DNA from: Paracoccaceae bacterium
Lineage (GTDB): Bacteria > Pseudomonadota > Alphaproteobacteria > Rhodobacterales > Rhodobacteraceae
Assembly: GCA_007695345.1 (NCBI GenBank)
Contig: REDZ01000080.1
Location: 1-40,119 of the forward strand
Length of the DNA stretch: 40,119 nucleotides
Reading direction: 5' to 3'
The position numbers and the translations under genes are program-made. A model generated the notes under the pieces. The model had not been told where the DNA came from and searched no databases. It saw only the letters and a program-made list of their open reading frames with translations. Below, piece after piece: positions 22,842 to 31,997 of this stretch (the first letter of the stretch is position 1; each line of letters opens with the position of its first letter).

Positions 22842-23717
22842 TTACGGCTGGACCAGAGTGACCCCGTCCATGCTGGCGATCAGATCGACATCATCCTCGT
22901 AAAGCGCGGTGAGCAGGTCAAGATGCCCCTCATCCCAGTCGGTGATGCTGGCATCGACATCGAGTTTCGCCTCATCGCAGAACTTGTCGAGGAAGGCGGC
23001 GATGACCTTCTGGCGATGCGCTTCATCCACGGGCGGGGCGCTGGTCAGATAGGATTCGAGCCTGGCGGCACCACCCTCGATCATGATCGAATCGTACCAG
23101 TCATACGCATTGCGGAACCCGCCCTCGGGGGTGCAGCTTGCGATACGCTCCAGCATCTGATGCCAGAGAAAGGGCGTATCCTCATCGCACCAGACGGTCA
23201 CGCGGGCCTCTGGCCAGTGCAGACGCATATCTGCGATCAGGGGGGACCAGCGCAATTCCTCGCTGCGCAGGTTTGTCTCGATCGCCTTGCGGGCATCGGT
23301 TTTCGCGGCCTGCAGCACGGCGGGGATATAGGTTGCGGGATTGCGGATGCAGAAGAAAAGCTCCACCTCGTGCCGTCCCAGCAATTTGCGCAAGGCCGCC
23401 AGCCGTGCGGTCGCATCGGGATAGAGGTTGCGCCCGTCGGTGATGTCGGGGCGGCTGGCCAGAATGCCCGGTGCCGACAGGATCAGGCGGCGGGTTGCGG
23501 CATCCGCGCCGGTCACTTCGCGCAGGCGGTCGGTGAAATCGGGCGCATAGGCGCTGTCCATCCCCTGCGTGGCTGCATCGATCATCATGTTCAGAAAGCT
23601 GCGCTTGCCCGGAACCAGAACCCCCTGCGCACCAAGAGCGTCGGCATTGTCGCGCAGACAGCCGCGCATTTGCGACACGTCCGTCAGATGTGCGCCCAGA
23701 TGCAGTGCGATTTCCAT
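22842..23717 (-). CDS. Hypothetical protein with degenerate sulfotransferase-like features
   Basis: I do not recognise a defined family for this 291-residue protein. The start EIALHLGAHLTDVSQMRGCL is laid out like the LH(I/L)GAHKTGTT loop of P-loop sulfotransferases, but the lysine and following Gly-Thr needed for PAPS binding are absent. FFCIRNPATYIPAVLQAA (about residues 120-137) resembles the second sulfotransferase motif (RdP...S). It has no signal peptide or membrane helix and an acidic C-terminus. It may be a related fold with lost catalysis. GAAGG nine bases upstream supports the ATG at 23717. The coding region itself looks genuine. Confidence 0.7.
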   Translation of the reverse strand: MEIALHLGAHLTDVSQMRGCLRDNADALGAQGVLVPGKRSFLNMMIDAATQGMDSAYAPDFTDRLREVTGADAATRRLILSAPGILASRPDITDGRNLYPDATARLAALRKLLGRHEVELFFCIRNPATYIPAVLQAAKTDARKAIETNLRSEELRWSPLIADMRLHWPEARVTVWCDEDTPFLWHQMLERIASCTPEGGFRNAYDWYDSIMIEGGAARLESYLTSAPPVDEAHRQKVIAAFLDKFCDEAKLDVDASITDWDEGHLDLLTALYEDDVDLIASMDGVTLVQP

Positions 23718-23879
23718 GATTCTGTGCCTTCGGTCCTGTCAGACGAGCTCGCTGCCCCGATTGCGGTATATCTAGTCCGGCATTGTGACATGGGCAGGTC
23801 CCAATTCCGTCAAGAATCGGGCGATTGTTGCCGTTGTGGCAAAATCGCAGGCCCTGTGGGGCAGGGTGCAAAGCGTCTA

Positions 23880-23908
23880 TTGAGGCGGCGCGCAAATGCG
23901 CTTATGTA
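23880..23908 (+). promoter_or_regulatory. Promoter of tRNA-Thr
   Basis: TTGAGG (23880-23885) and TATGTA (23903-23908) are spaced 17 bp and end nine bases before the mature tRNA, leaving a very short 5' leader. Confidence 0.5.
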
Positions 23909-23917
23909 GCGCGCAGG

Positions 23918-23993
23918 GCCGGCTTAGCTCAGTTGGTAGAGCAGTGGTTTTGTAAACCGAAGGTCGGGGGTTCGAGTCCCTCAGCCGGCACCA
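23918..23993 (+). tRNA. tRNA-Thr (anticodon UGU)
   Basis: A complete 76-base cloverleaf is present. The acceptor stem is GCCGGCT/AGCCGGC, with discriminator A and an encoded CCA. The D-arm is GCTC...GAGC, and the anticodon loop TTTGTAA has TGT at 23951-23953. The T-arm is built on GGGGG-TTCGAGT-CCCTC, with one imperfect pair. It reads ACA and, by wobble, other threonine codons. Confidence 0.97.
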
Positions 23994-24081
23994 GATTTCC
24001 ATGTATCCCGTTGGGTCGTGACCTTGCACCTGCCCGGTTCGTGGCGCACAACACGCGCATGCGGACAGGAAGGGCAGGGCA

Positions 24082-25485
24082 ATGATCGCAGTGCAGGGCT
24101 ATGAGGGCAAGCGGGTCGCCGTGCTGGGGCTGGGGCGGTCGGGCCTGGCCAGTTGTGCAGCCCTAGCCGCAGGCGGGGCCGAGGTGCTGGCATGGGACGA
24201 GAGCGCCGAAGCGCGTGGCGCCGCCGAAGCTGCCGGGCTGCCGCTGCACGATCTGACGCGGGTGGACTGGTCGGGCGTGGCCGGGCTGATCGTCAGCCCG
24301 GGTATCCCGCATCTTTACCCTGCACCCAATGGTGTCATCGCGGCGGCTTTGGCGGCCGGGGTGCCGGTGGACAATGATATCGGCCTGTTCTTTCGCAGCT
24401 TTGCCACAGCGGACTCCATGGCGTTTGACCAGCCGCCCAGGGTGGTGGCGGTGACAGGATCGAACGGGAAATCCACGACCACGGCGCTGATCCACCATAT
24501 CCTGACGCAGGCGGGGCGGCCTGTGCAGATGGCGGGCAATATCGGGCGCGGTGTGCTGTCCATCGACCCGCCGGGCGAAGGCGAGGTGGTGGTGCTGGAA
24601 CTGTCCAGCTACCAGACCGATCTTGCACGCGCCCTGACCCCTGATATCGCCGTGTTCACGAATCTCTCGCCCGATCATCTGGACCGGCATGGCGGGCTGG
24701 GGGGCTATTTCGCGGCCAAGCGCCGCCTGTTCGCCGAGGGCGGGCCGGACCGCGCCATCATCGGCGTGGATGAGGCCGAGGGCCGCTATCTGGCGGGCCA
24801 ACTGGCGCTGGCGCCCGAGGATGCGCGCGTCATCCGCGTCTCATCAGGGCAGAAACTCGCCGGGCCGGGCTGGAATGTCTTTGCGCGCAAGGGGTATCTG
24901 GCGGAAACCCGCAAGGGGCGGCAGGTGGCGTCAATCGATCTGCGCCCGCTCAGGGGGTTGCCCGGTGCGCATAACCACCAGAATGCCTGTGCGGCCTATG
25001 CCGTAGCCCGCAGCCTCGGCCTTGCGCCGCGCATGATCGCGGACGCGCTGGAAAGCTTTACGGGGCTACCGCATCGCAGCCAGCTGGTCGCCGAAGCGGG
25101 CGGCGTGCGCTACATCAACGATTCCAAGGCCACCAATGTCGAGAGCGCTGCGCAGGCGCTGCAGGCGTTCGAGCGTATTCGCTGGATCGCCGGGGGGCTG
25201 GGCAAGGATGGGGGGATCACGGCCCTTGCGCCGCATCTGGGCCATGTCACCAAAGCCTATCTGATCGGCCATTCCGCGCGCGATTTCGCCTTGCAGATGG
25301 GCGCGACCCCGCATGAGGTCTGCGAGACGATGGAGCGGGCCGTGGCCTCGGCCATGGCCGAGGCCACCGCGGGCGAGACTGTGCTGCTGGCCCCGGCAGC
25401 GGCAAGCTTTGACCAGTATCCCGATTTCGAAAAGCGCGGCGATGCCTTTGTGGCCGCTGTGCAGGCGGGGTTGGGACATGAATGA
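24082..25485 (+). CDS. murD: UDP-N-acetylmuramoyl-L-alanine--D-glutamate ligase
   Basis: This 467-residue Mur ligase adds D-glutamate to UDP-MurNAc-L-Ala in peptidoglycan precursor synthesis, in the cytoplasm. It has the N-terminal UDP-binding start [14 protein letters not shown], the ATP loop [25 protein letters not shown], and the C-terminal domain with [27 protein letters not shown]. Length is typical. No other division-cluster (dcw) genes are adjacent, so murD may be detached from the rest, or the cluster is elsewhere. The rarD-like gene overlaps its end by 8 bp. Confidence 0.98.
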   Translation: MIAVQGYEGKRVAVLGLGRSGLASCAALAAGGAEVLAWDESAEARGAAEAAGLPLHDLTRVDWSGVAGLIVSPGIPHLYPAPNGVIAAALAAGVPVDNDIGLFFRSFATADSMAFDQPPRVVAVTGSNGKSTTTALIHHILTQAGRPVQMAGNIGRGVLSIDPPGEGEVVVLELSSYQTDLARALTPDIAVFTNLSPDHLDRHGGLGGYFAAKRRLFAEGGPDRAIIGVDEAEGRYLAGQLALAPEDARVIRVSSGQKLAGPGWNVFARKGYLAETRKGRQVASIDLRPLRGLPGAHNHQNACAAYAVARSLGLAPRMIADALESFTGLPHRSQLVAEAGGVRYINDSKATNVESAAQALQAFERIRWIAGGLGKDGGITALAPHLGHVTKAYLIGHSARDFALQMGATPHEVCETMERAVASAMAEATAGETVLLAPAAASFDQYPDFEKRGDAFVAAVQAGLGHE

Positions 25486-26380
25486 AGACACGCTGCGCGG
25501 CTTTGCCTTTGCGGGCGGCGCGTTCTTTCTCTGGGGGCTGTTGCCCTTCTATTTCCGCGCGCTGGAACATGTCCCGACCATCGAGGTCGTGGCCCATCGC
25601 GTCATCTGGGCCGTTCCGGTGGCGCTGGCCGTGCTGGTCTGGCTGGGGCGCACGGCCGATCTTAGCACTGCCCTGCGCACGCCCCGGATGCTGGCCATGG
25701 CCTGCGTCACCGCCACGCTGATCTCGATCAACTGGGGCATGTATGTCTGGCTGATCCAGTCAGGGCAGGCGATGGAGGCCGCGCTGGGCTATTACATCAT
25801 GCCTGTCTTCAGCGTCTTTCTGGGCGCGACGCTGCTGGGTGAACGCCTGTCGCCGCGCCAATGGGGGGCGGTGGCGCTGGCCGTGGCCGCCGTCGTGGTG
25901 CTGACACTTGAGGCCGGGCGCCTGCCGATGGGCGCGCTGGGTCTGACCCTGTCCTGGGGGTTCTATGCCTATTTCAAACGCGCGCTGCCCATTGGGCCGA
26001 ATCAGGGTTTCGCGCTCGAAGCGCTGATCCTGACCCCCTTCGCCATCCTGCTGCTGCTTTGGGGCTATGTCAGCGGCAGCCTGTATGGCGCGCAGGCCAG
26101 CGGGCTGGAATGGGGGCTTTTGCTGGGCTGCGGGGTGGTCACGGCAGTGCCGTTGATGCTCTATGCCAACGGGGCCAAGGGCCTGCGCCTCTCGACCATC
26201 GCGATTTCCAGTTACCTGATCCCGACCTTCATTTTCCTGATCTCGGTCTTTGCCTTTGCCGAGCCGTTCGAGGGCGCGCGCCTGATCGCCTTTCCCATGA
26301 TCTGGGGCGCGATGGCGTTGTATATCTGGGAAGTCCTGCGCCAGCGCCGGGCCCAGCCCGTTCCCCCGGCCTTGAGTTGA
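25478..26380 (+). CDS. rarD: EamA-family transporter, RarD type
   Basis: This 300-residue membrane protein has about ten hydrophobic helices and the RarD signatures [35 protein letters not shown] and [20 protein letters not shown]. RarD proteins are drug/metabolite-type exporters or importers of uncertain substrate. The ATG at 25478 lies inside the end of murD (8-bp overlap), suggesting translational coupling. The open frame continues upstream but is in the murD shadow. Confidence 0.93.
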   Translation: MNEDTLRGFAFAGGAFFLWGLLPFYFRALEHVPTIEVVAHRVIWAVPVALAVLVWLGRTADLSTALRTPRMLAMACVTATLISINWGMYVWLIQSGQAMEAALGYYIMPVFSVFLGATLLGERLSPRQWGAVALAVAAVVVLTLEAGRLPMGALGLTLSWGFYAYFKRALPIGPNQGFALEALILTPFAILLLLWGYVSGSLYGAQASGLEWGLLLGCGVVTAVPLMLYANGAKGLRLSTIAISSYLIPTFIFLISVFAFAEPFEGARLIAFPMIWGAMALYIWEVLRQRRAQPVPPALS

Positions 26381-26405
26381 CCCGCAGCGCGCTAGCTGAC
26401 ATCAG

Positions 26406-26855
26406 ATGTCAAGGATGACCTCTAGACCGATGATTGCCCTTTCCGTGTTCGTGGTTCTGGTGCTGGCTGCATGGCTGGTGATCGCGCGGGCCCCGTTCTA
26501 TCTGCCCGCCTATGACGACAATGCCCCGCCTCTGCCCGAAGGTGACAGCTATGTCTTCGGCTTCGCGACGCTGAGGAATCCGGTCGTGCGTTTTGTCGTG
26601 ATCGGCCGTCCCGTCCCGGCGCAAGAGGCGACATTGCGCGGCTTTTCCCGCGAACATCGCGATCTGCGCGATGCACCGGACATGCTGCTGCCGGGCGTGC
26701 GCTTTCGCGTTTCCCCCGAAGAAATGCGCCGTCTGGACCGGTATGAACAGACTGGGCGGCGCTACAGGCGCGATTTATTGCCACTTGAGGACGGATCTGT
26801 TGCCTGGGTCTATCGTTTGATCGGCGAACAGGGCATAGATGCATTACAGGACTGA
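26406..26855 (+). CDS. Membrane-anchored AIG2/gamma-glutamylcyclotransferase-like protein
   Basis: This 149-residue protein has an N-terminal membrane anchor (IALSVFVVLVLAAWLVI) and a domain like gamma-glutamylamine cyclotransferases of the AIG2 family. YVFGFATLRNPVVRFVVIGR takes the place of the usual YGTLR start, and RRLDRYEQTGRRYRRDLL contains the expected catalytic glutamate. These enzymes split gamma-glutamyl-amine bonds with release of 5-oxoproline. Three in-frame ATGs (26406, 26415, 26430) are possible starts; none has a clear ribosome site. The amidoligase gene follows after 15 bp, a pairing that suggests making and breaking of the same amide bond. Confidence 0.75.
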   Translation: MSRMTSRPMIALSVFVVLVLAAWLVIARAPFYLPAYDDNAPPLPEGDSYVFGFATLRNPVVRFVVIGRPVPAQEATLRGFSREHRDLRDAPDMLLPGVRFRVSPEEMRRLDRYEQTGRRYRRDLLPLEDGSVAWVYRLIGEQGIDALQD

Positions 26856-26870
26856 ACACCGGAGGGGCGC

Positions 26871-27869
26871 ATGCCCGCCTTGCACGCCCAACTCCCGCTC
26901 GACCGTTTTCTGCCCCTGCCGGATCACGGGGCAGCGCGCAGTGCTGCGCGCCGCGTCGGTGTGGAAATCGAGTTCGCGGGCCTGAGTGTCAAGCAGGCGG
27001 CCACAATTCTGCGCCACGAATGGGGCGGTGAGTTGACCGAACGCGATGCGCGCGAGGTCATGCTGCGCAAAAGCGCGCTGGGCGATATCAAGATCGAACT
27101 GGATATCGCGCTCAAGAAGGAATGGGCCGAGGATCTGGCCGCGCAGATGCTGGGTGATCTGATCCCGGTCGAAGTGGTGACCGAACCGCTGCCGCAATCC
27201 GACCTGCCGCGCGTGGCCCGGCTGATGCAGACCCTGCAGGCCGCCGGTGCTGTCGGCACGCAGGCGCGGCTGGCTTATGGCTTTGGCATCCATTTCAATG
27301 TCGAACTGCCCGATGACGGGGGGGCCGCGCTGGTCGCGACCGCGCGCGCCTTTGCGCTGTGCGAGGACTGGCTGCGCATGGCCGACCCGCTGGATCCCGC
27401 GCGCCGGGTGCTGCCCTTTGTGACCCCCTGGCCGCAGACCCTGGTGGCCTATCTGGCCCGCGCGCAAGGATGGGAGCCGCGCGATCTGGCCCGTGCCATG
27501 TCGGCGCATGCGCCGTCGCGGCATTTCGGGCTGGACCTGCTGCCAGCGCTGCAGCACCTGTGCCCCGATGCGCTGGAGGGCATCCCCGAGGATCATCTGA
27601 AAGGCGCGCGCCCGACCTTTCACTACCGCCTGCCCGAAACGCGGCTGGGCGATCGCAAATGGTCGCTGGCCTATGAATGGAACCGCTGGAGCATGATCGA
27701 GCATATCGCCGCCGATCCCGACCTGTTGGAGTCACTGGCCGTTGAATGGCGCGCGCATCACGCGCCCCTGTCGGATGAAAAGCTGCTCTGGGCCGAACGG
27801 GTCGAGGCGATGATCGCCGCGTCCAGACTGCCCTCGCGCATGGGGATCATGCCGCAGCGCGTGGCGTAA
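26871..27869 (+). CDS. Putative amidoligase (Amidoligase_2 family)
   Basis: This 332-residue protein has the features of the predicted COOH-NH2 ligase family related to glutamine synthetase. RRVGVEIEFAGLSVKQAA holds the acidic metal-binding start. EVVTEPLPQSDLPRVARLMQ and YGFGIHFNVELPDDGG match the core strands, and PTFHYRLPE with WSLAYEWNRWSMIE forms the later part. Such enzymes are predicted to join an amine to a glutamate-type carboxylate using ATP. It forms a two-gene unit with the cyclotransferase-like gene 15 bp upstream. Substrates are unknown. Confidence 0.85.
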   Translation: MPALHAQLPLDRFLPLPDHGAARSAARRVGVEIEFAGLSVKQAATILRHEWGGELTERDAREVMLRKSALGDIKIELDIALKKEWAEDLAAQMLGDLIPVEVVTEPLPQSDLPRVARLMQTLQAAGAVGTQARLAYGFGIHFNVELPDDGGAALVATARAFALCEDWLRMADPLDPARRVLPFVTPWPQTLVAYLARAQGWEPRDLARAMSAHAPSRHFGLDLLPALQHLCPDALEGIPEDHLKGARPTFHYRLPETRLGDRKWSLAYEWNRWSMIEHIAADPDLLESLAVEWRAHHAPLSDEKLLWAERVEAMIAASRLPSRMGIMPQRVA

Positions 27870-27899
27870 ACCCGCGCGTCAATCTACACAAATCCTGCG

Positions 27900-29237
27900 C
27901 TACTGCGCCCGTTCCAGCGCCGGGACGCGCTGCAAGAGCGGCATCAGCGCCCCCATATCCGGCCCATGCGGGCGCCCGGTCAGCGCCTTGCGCAGCGGCA
28001 TGAACAGCCCCTTGCCCTTGCGCCCGGTCGCGGATTTCACGGCGTCGGTCCAGTCTTTCCAAGTCGTCGGACCATAAGGGGGCGGGGGCAACAGGCGCAG
28101 GGCCTCGGCCACGAAATCGGCATCCTCGGGTGCGATATCGGGTTCTGCCCCATCGCGGCACAATGCCCACCAGCCCGACAGATCATCCAGCCGGGTGATA
28201 TTCTCGCGCGCGACATCCCAGAATTGCGGGGCAAGCGCCTCGGGCACGCCCAGCGCGGCAATGGTGTCGGCCACATCCGCATAGGGGCGGGCCTGCAGAT
28301 CGGCGCGGGTCAGAGGCCAGAGATCCTCGGCATCGAATTTCGTGGGCGCCGATCCGAATTGCGCCAGATCGAAGCCATCCGCGATCTCATCGAGCGACCG
28401 GCGCAGTTCCACCGGCTGGCTGGACCCCAGCCGCGCCATCAGCGACAACAGCGCTGCCGGCGTCACCCCCTGTTCGCGCAGATCGCGCAGGGACAAGACG
28501 CCCAGCCGCTTGGACAGGGCCTCGCCCTGCGGGCCGGTCAGCAGCGAGTGATGGGCAAATGCGCAGGGCGTGCCGCCCAGCGCCTCGATGATCTGGATCT
28601 GGGTCGCGGTATTGGTCACATGGTCCGACCCGCGCACGACATGGGTGATCCCCATATCCATGTCATCGACGACCGAGGCCAGCGTATAAAGCACCTGCCC
28701 ATCCGCGCGGATCAGCACCGGGTCGGACACGCTGGCCGCATCGATCGACAGCGGCCCGAGGATGCCATCCTCCCAGGCGATGCGGTTCTGATCGAGCAGG
28801 AAGCGCCAATAGCCATCGCGCTCGGCGCGCAGCTTTGCCTTCTCTTCCTCCGAAAGGGCCCTGGCGGCGCGGTCATAGACCGGCGGGCGGCCCATATTGA
28901 GCTGTTTCTTGCGCTTGAGGTCCAGTTCTGCCGGGCTCTCGAAGCATTCATAGAAACGCCCGTCCGCGCGCAGTTTGGCGGCGGCATCGTGATACCGGTC
29001 GAGGCGCCTGGACTGCTGCTCCATCCGGTCCCATTCCAGCCCCAGCCATTCCAGATCCTGCTGGATCGCATCGATATAGCCCTGGGTGGAGCGTTCGGGG
29101 TCCGTGTCATCCAGCCGCAGCACGAATGTGCCGCCAGCCTTGCGCGCGATCAGGTAGTTGAACAGCGCCGTGCGCAGGTTGCCGATATGCAGGAACCCGG
29201 TGGGCGAGGGGGCAAAACGGGTGACGATGGACGACAT
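27900..29237 (-). CDS. gltX: Glutamyl-tRNA synthetase
   Basis: This 445-residue class I synthetase charges tRNA with glutamate. The HIGH-type motif is FAPSPTGFLHIGNLRTALF near the N-terminus and the KMSKS-type motif is GEALSKRLGVLSL. HVVRGSDHVTNTATQIQIIEAL is also conserved. Many alphaproteobacteria carry two gltX genes, one of which also charges tRNA-Gln; which copy this is cannot be told here. The ATG at 29237 is chosen because the synthetase fold begins there. It converges with the amidoligase gene, 30 bp apart. Confidence 0.97.
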   Translation of the reverse strand: MSSIVTRFAPSPTGFLHIGNLRTALFNYLIARKAGGTFVLRLDDTDPERSTQGYIDAIQQDLEWLGLEWDRMEQQSRRLDRYHDAAAKLRADGRFYECFESPAELDLKRKKQLNMGRPPVYDRAARALSEEEKAKLRAERDGYWRFLLDQNRIAWEDGILGPLSIDAASVSDPVLIRADGQVLYTLASVVDDMDMGITHVVRGSDHVTNTATQIQIIEALGGTPCAFAHHSLLTGPQGEALSKRLGVLSLRDLREQGVTPAALLSLMARLGSSQPVELRRSLDEIADGFDLAQFGSAPTKFDAEDLWPLTRADLQARPYADVADTIAALGVPEALAPQFWDVARENITRLDDLSGWWALCRDGAEPDIAPEDADFVAEALRLLPPPPYGPTTWKDWTDAVKSATGRKGKGLFMPLRKALTGRPHGPDMGALMPLLQRVPALERAQ

Positions 29238-29301
29238 GGGCGGCACTCCTGAGGTTGGCATCTCTCTTTCACAAGCGGGTGCGCTGCGCAAGTCCGCGAG
29301 G

Positions 29302-29380
29302 GCGGGCTGAAAGCGCCCGCTCGGGGGCCCCACCCGCCCGCCCATGCCCCGCTCGCGGGCGCTTGCCCCTGCGGGGCGTG
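29302..29380. repeat. GC-rich inverted repeats between gltX and the AsmA-family gene
   Basis: Several short GC-rich inverted repeats occur here, for example GCGGGC (29302-29307) with GCCCGC (29315-29320), then runs such as GGGGGCCCC. The 253-bp gap holds no convincing gene. The role could be RNA structure in the leader of either divergent gene. Confidence 0.4.
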
Positions 29381-29490
29381 CGGATGCCATCACAACACTG
29401 CGCGGAAAGCTGCCAGTGCCGATTTTGCCAAAGACAGGGGCGGACCGGGGCGCTAGACTCAAGGGCAGCTTGTGGTTCTCGGAGGAATGC

Positions 29491-31518
29491 ATGCGTCTGA
29501 TCAAGGCCCTTGTCGCCGCTGCTGTGATGCTGGTCGTGCTGGTTGTGGGGGTCTTCATCCTCATGCCGACCGAGCGGATCGCCGCCATCGCCACCCAGCA
29601 ATTCGAGGCCAGCACAGGGCGCAGTCTGAGCATTGGGGGATCGGTCCGCCCCAGCTTTTACCCTGTGATCGGCGCGCGGGCGCTTGATGTGCAGCTTGGC
29701 AATCCGGACTGGGCGGGCGAGGGGCCGATGCTGCGCGCCGCAGAAATGGATATCGGGCTGAATCTGGCCATGCTGATCCGCGGCGATATCCAGATCGAGC
29801 GTGTGGTCCTGCAATCGCCGCAACTGCATCTGCGCCGCGACGCGGATGGGCGCGTCAACTGGGACCTTGGCAGCCGCTCATCGGACACACCCTCGTCAGA
29901 TGCAGGCAGCGGGGGTGACGCGATCTCTGAACCAGCTGTCGCCCCCCGCGCGCGCCGCATCACGCTAAACGAGGCCGAAATCCGCGATGGCAGCCTGCGC
30001 TTCGAGGATGCGATTGCGGGCACTGATCTTGAGCTTGAGGCGCTGGGTGCCTCCTTGCGCATACCCGATATGGCGGGGCCTGCCGATCTGGTCCTGTCGG
30101 GGCGTCTGAACGGGCAGACCGTCGCGCTGACACTGAACACCGATAGTGCCGAGCGCATGCTGGAAGGGCGCACCACGACGGTGATGCTTGATCTGGAGGC
30201 GGCAGGCGCGCAGATCGCCTATGCCGGGCGCGCAGGGCTTGACGGTCTGGTGGCCGAGGGGCGGGTGCAGGCGCATGTCCCGCAGCCCCGCGCCCTGATG
30301 CGGATGCTGGGGCAGGCCGGGGGCGAGGTCGCGTCCGACTGGTTGCCGCTTGGGGTGACGGCGGATCTGACGCGCACGGCGGATGGGCTGATCTATCTGC
30401 GCGACGGGCAGTTCCGGGCCGGGGCGATGCGACTGCGCGGCGCCGCCGATCTGGACCCGCGCACCGAACGTCCCGGCCTGACCGCACAGCTTGCGGGCGA
30501 CGTAGTGGATCTGCGCAGCAGCGGCAATGGCGGGTCCGGATCAGGCGGGTCGGGCAGTGGCACAACGGCGGACCCCGGCTGGTCGCGCGAGGTCATCGAT
30601 GCCAGCGCGCTGGGGCTGATCGACGCCGATATCCGCCTGACCCTGGATGGGCTGCGCACCGATCTGACGACGCTGGGGCGCACCGACCTGTCCATTGCCA
30701 TTGACCGCGCCCGCGCCGTGACCACCCTGCGCGAGGTTGCGCTGTTCGGCGGTGTGATGACAGGCGAGTTCGTGATGAACAACCGCTCCGGCCTGTCGGT
30801 CGGGGGTGATCTGCGGCTGCGCGATGTGGATCTGCTGCCACTCTTGACCGATCTGGCCGATTACCGCCGCTTGCAGGGGTCAGCCAGCGCGGACCTGCAG
30901 TTTCTGGGCGTCGGCAACACGATGCATGACATCATGAACAGCCTGCGCGGCGAAGGCGCCTTGCGATTCGCGCAAGGTGAGATCATTGGCTTCGATCTGG
31001 CCGGAATGCTGCGAAATCTGGACATGTCCTATATGGGCGAAGGGAATCGCACCGTTTACCAGTCGATAAACGGCACATTCTCGATAGCCGATGGTGTGCT
31101 GCGCAATGACGATCTGCGGCTGGACTCCAGCCGCCTGTCGGTTACGGGGCGCGGGTCGGTGGGTCTGGGTGCGCGCACTCTGGATTACCGCATCGTGCCC
31201 GCCGCCCTGCGCGATGCCGAAACCGAACTGTTGCGCGTGCCGCTGATGATTACCGGGCCATGGGATGCGCCGCGTTTCCGGCTGGATATCGAGGCGATGG
31301 CGCAGGAACGTCTGCGCGTCGAACAGGAGCGACTGGAAGAGATCGCGCGTGAGGAGGCGCGGCGACTGGAAGAGCGTGCGCGCCGCGAGGCCGAGGATCA
31401 GTTGCAGCGCCGGCTAGGTGTTGAGCGCGAAGAGGGCGAGCGCCTGGAAGACAGCCTGCGCCGCGGGGTAGAGGAAGAGGTCGGCAGTCGCATTCGCGGC
31501 TTGCTGGGCCGGAACTGA
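29491..31518 (+). CDS. AsmA-family envelope protein
   Basis: This 675-residue protein has an N-terminal membrane anchor (LVAAAVMLVVLVVGVFILM) and the AsmA start FEASTGRSLSIGGSVRPSFYPVIGARALDVQLGN. Later come the AsmA C-terminal repeats (DVDLLPLLTDLADYRRLQGSASADL and GRGSVGLGARTLDYRIVPAAL). AsmA-like proteins are bridge-like, span the periplasm and are linked to lipid transport and outer-membrane homeostasis. A Gly/Ser-rich linker is at about residues 347-362. The last ~70 residues are a highly charged Glu/Arg helix, probably a coiled coil. GGAGG at 29481-29485 fixes the ATG at 29491. Confidence 0.92.
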   Translation: MRLIKALVAAAVMLVVLVVGVFILMPTERIAAIATQQFEASTGRSLSIGGSVRPSFYPVIGARALDVQLGNPDWAGEGPMLRAAEMDIGLNLAMLIRGDIQIERVVLQSPQLHLRRDADGRVNWDLGSRSSDTPSSDAGSGGDAISEPAVAPRARRITLNEAEIRDGSLRFEDAIAGTDLELEALGASLRIPDMAGPADLVLSGRLNGQTVALTLNTDSAERMLEGRTTTVMLDLEAAGAQIAYAGRAGLDGLVAEGRVQAHVPQPRALMRMLGQAGGEVASDWLPLGVTADLTRTADGLIYLRDGQFRAGAMRLRGAADLDPRTERPGLTAQLAGDVVDLRSSGNGGSGSGGSGSGTTADPGWSREVIDASALGLIDADIRLTLDGLRTDLTTLGRTDLSIAIDRARAVTTLREVALFGGVMTGEFVMNNRSGLSVGGDLRLRDVDLLPLLTDLADYRRLQGSASADLQFLGVGNTMHDIMNSLRGEGALRFAQGEIIGFDLAGMLRNLDMSYMGEGNRTVYQSINGTFSIADGVLRNDDLRLDSSRLSVTGRGSVGLGARTLDYRIVPAALRDAETELLRVPLMITGPWDAPRFRLDIEAMAQERLRVEQERLEEIAREEARRLEERARREAEDQLQRRLGVEREEGERLEDSLRRGVEEEVGSRIRGLLGRN

Positions 31519-31532
31519 GCGCCCGCGCGCCG

Positions 31533-31997
31533 CTAGCCCATCGCGCGATGCAGCATGGCGAGCGCGTGCTCGACCGTTGCCGCACGCACGTCAGCCCGTC
31601 CGATGGCGCCGAATTCCACCGTCTCGGTCAGGGTGCCATCCGCGCGCGCCAGCCCGAAACAGACGCGCCCCTCGGGCTTGTGCTCAGACCCGCCGGGCCC
31701 GGCGATGCCGGTCACCGAAATCGCGATCCCGGCCCGCGACTGTGCCAGCGCGCCAAGCGCCATCTCGCGCGCGACCGCTTCCGACACGGCACCATGTTGC
31801 GTCAATGTGTCTGCGCTGACCCCCAGCATGGCCTGTTTCGCGGCGTTGGAATAGGTGACAAAGCCGCGATCCACGACATCGGATGATCCCGCTACATCGG
31901 TCAGCCGCGCGATGATCAGGCCGCCGGTGCAGCTTTCGGCGGTGGCGATCATGACACCTGCGCGGCGCGCGCGCTCCAGAACCGCCTCGGGGGTCAC
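31533..31997 (-). CDS. pncC: CinA C-terminal-type nicotinamide-nucleotide amidohydrolase
   Basis: This 154-residue enzyme matches the stand-alone CinA C-terminal domain, which deamidates nicotinamide mononucleotide and so recycles NAD. Signatures are TAESCTGGLIIARLTDVAGSS, DRGFVTYSNAAKQAMLGV and GIAGPGGSEHKPEGRVCFG. It lies at the end of an ispDF-pgpA-pncC operon, overlapping pgpA by ATGA. The AsmA-family gene converges on it. Confidence 0.95.
   Translation of the reverse strand: MTPEAVLERARRAGVMIATAESCTGGLIIARLTDVAGSSDVVDRGFVTYSNAAKQAMLGVSADTLTQHGAVSEAVAREMALGALAQSRAGIAISVTGIAGPGGSEHKPEGRVCFGLARADGTLTETVEFGAIGRADVRAATVEHALAMLHRAMG

Noticed and set aside
29238-29490. Possible small gene in the gltX-asmA gap
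   Set aside because: The open frame there is Arg/Pro/Gly-rich, has no ribosome site and overlaps GC-rich inverted repeats.
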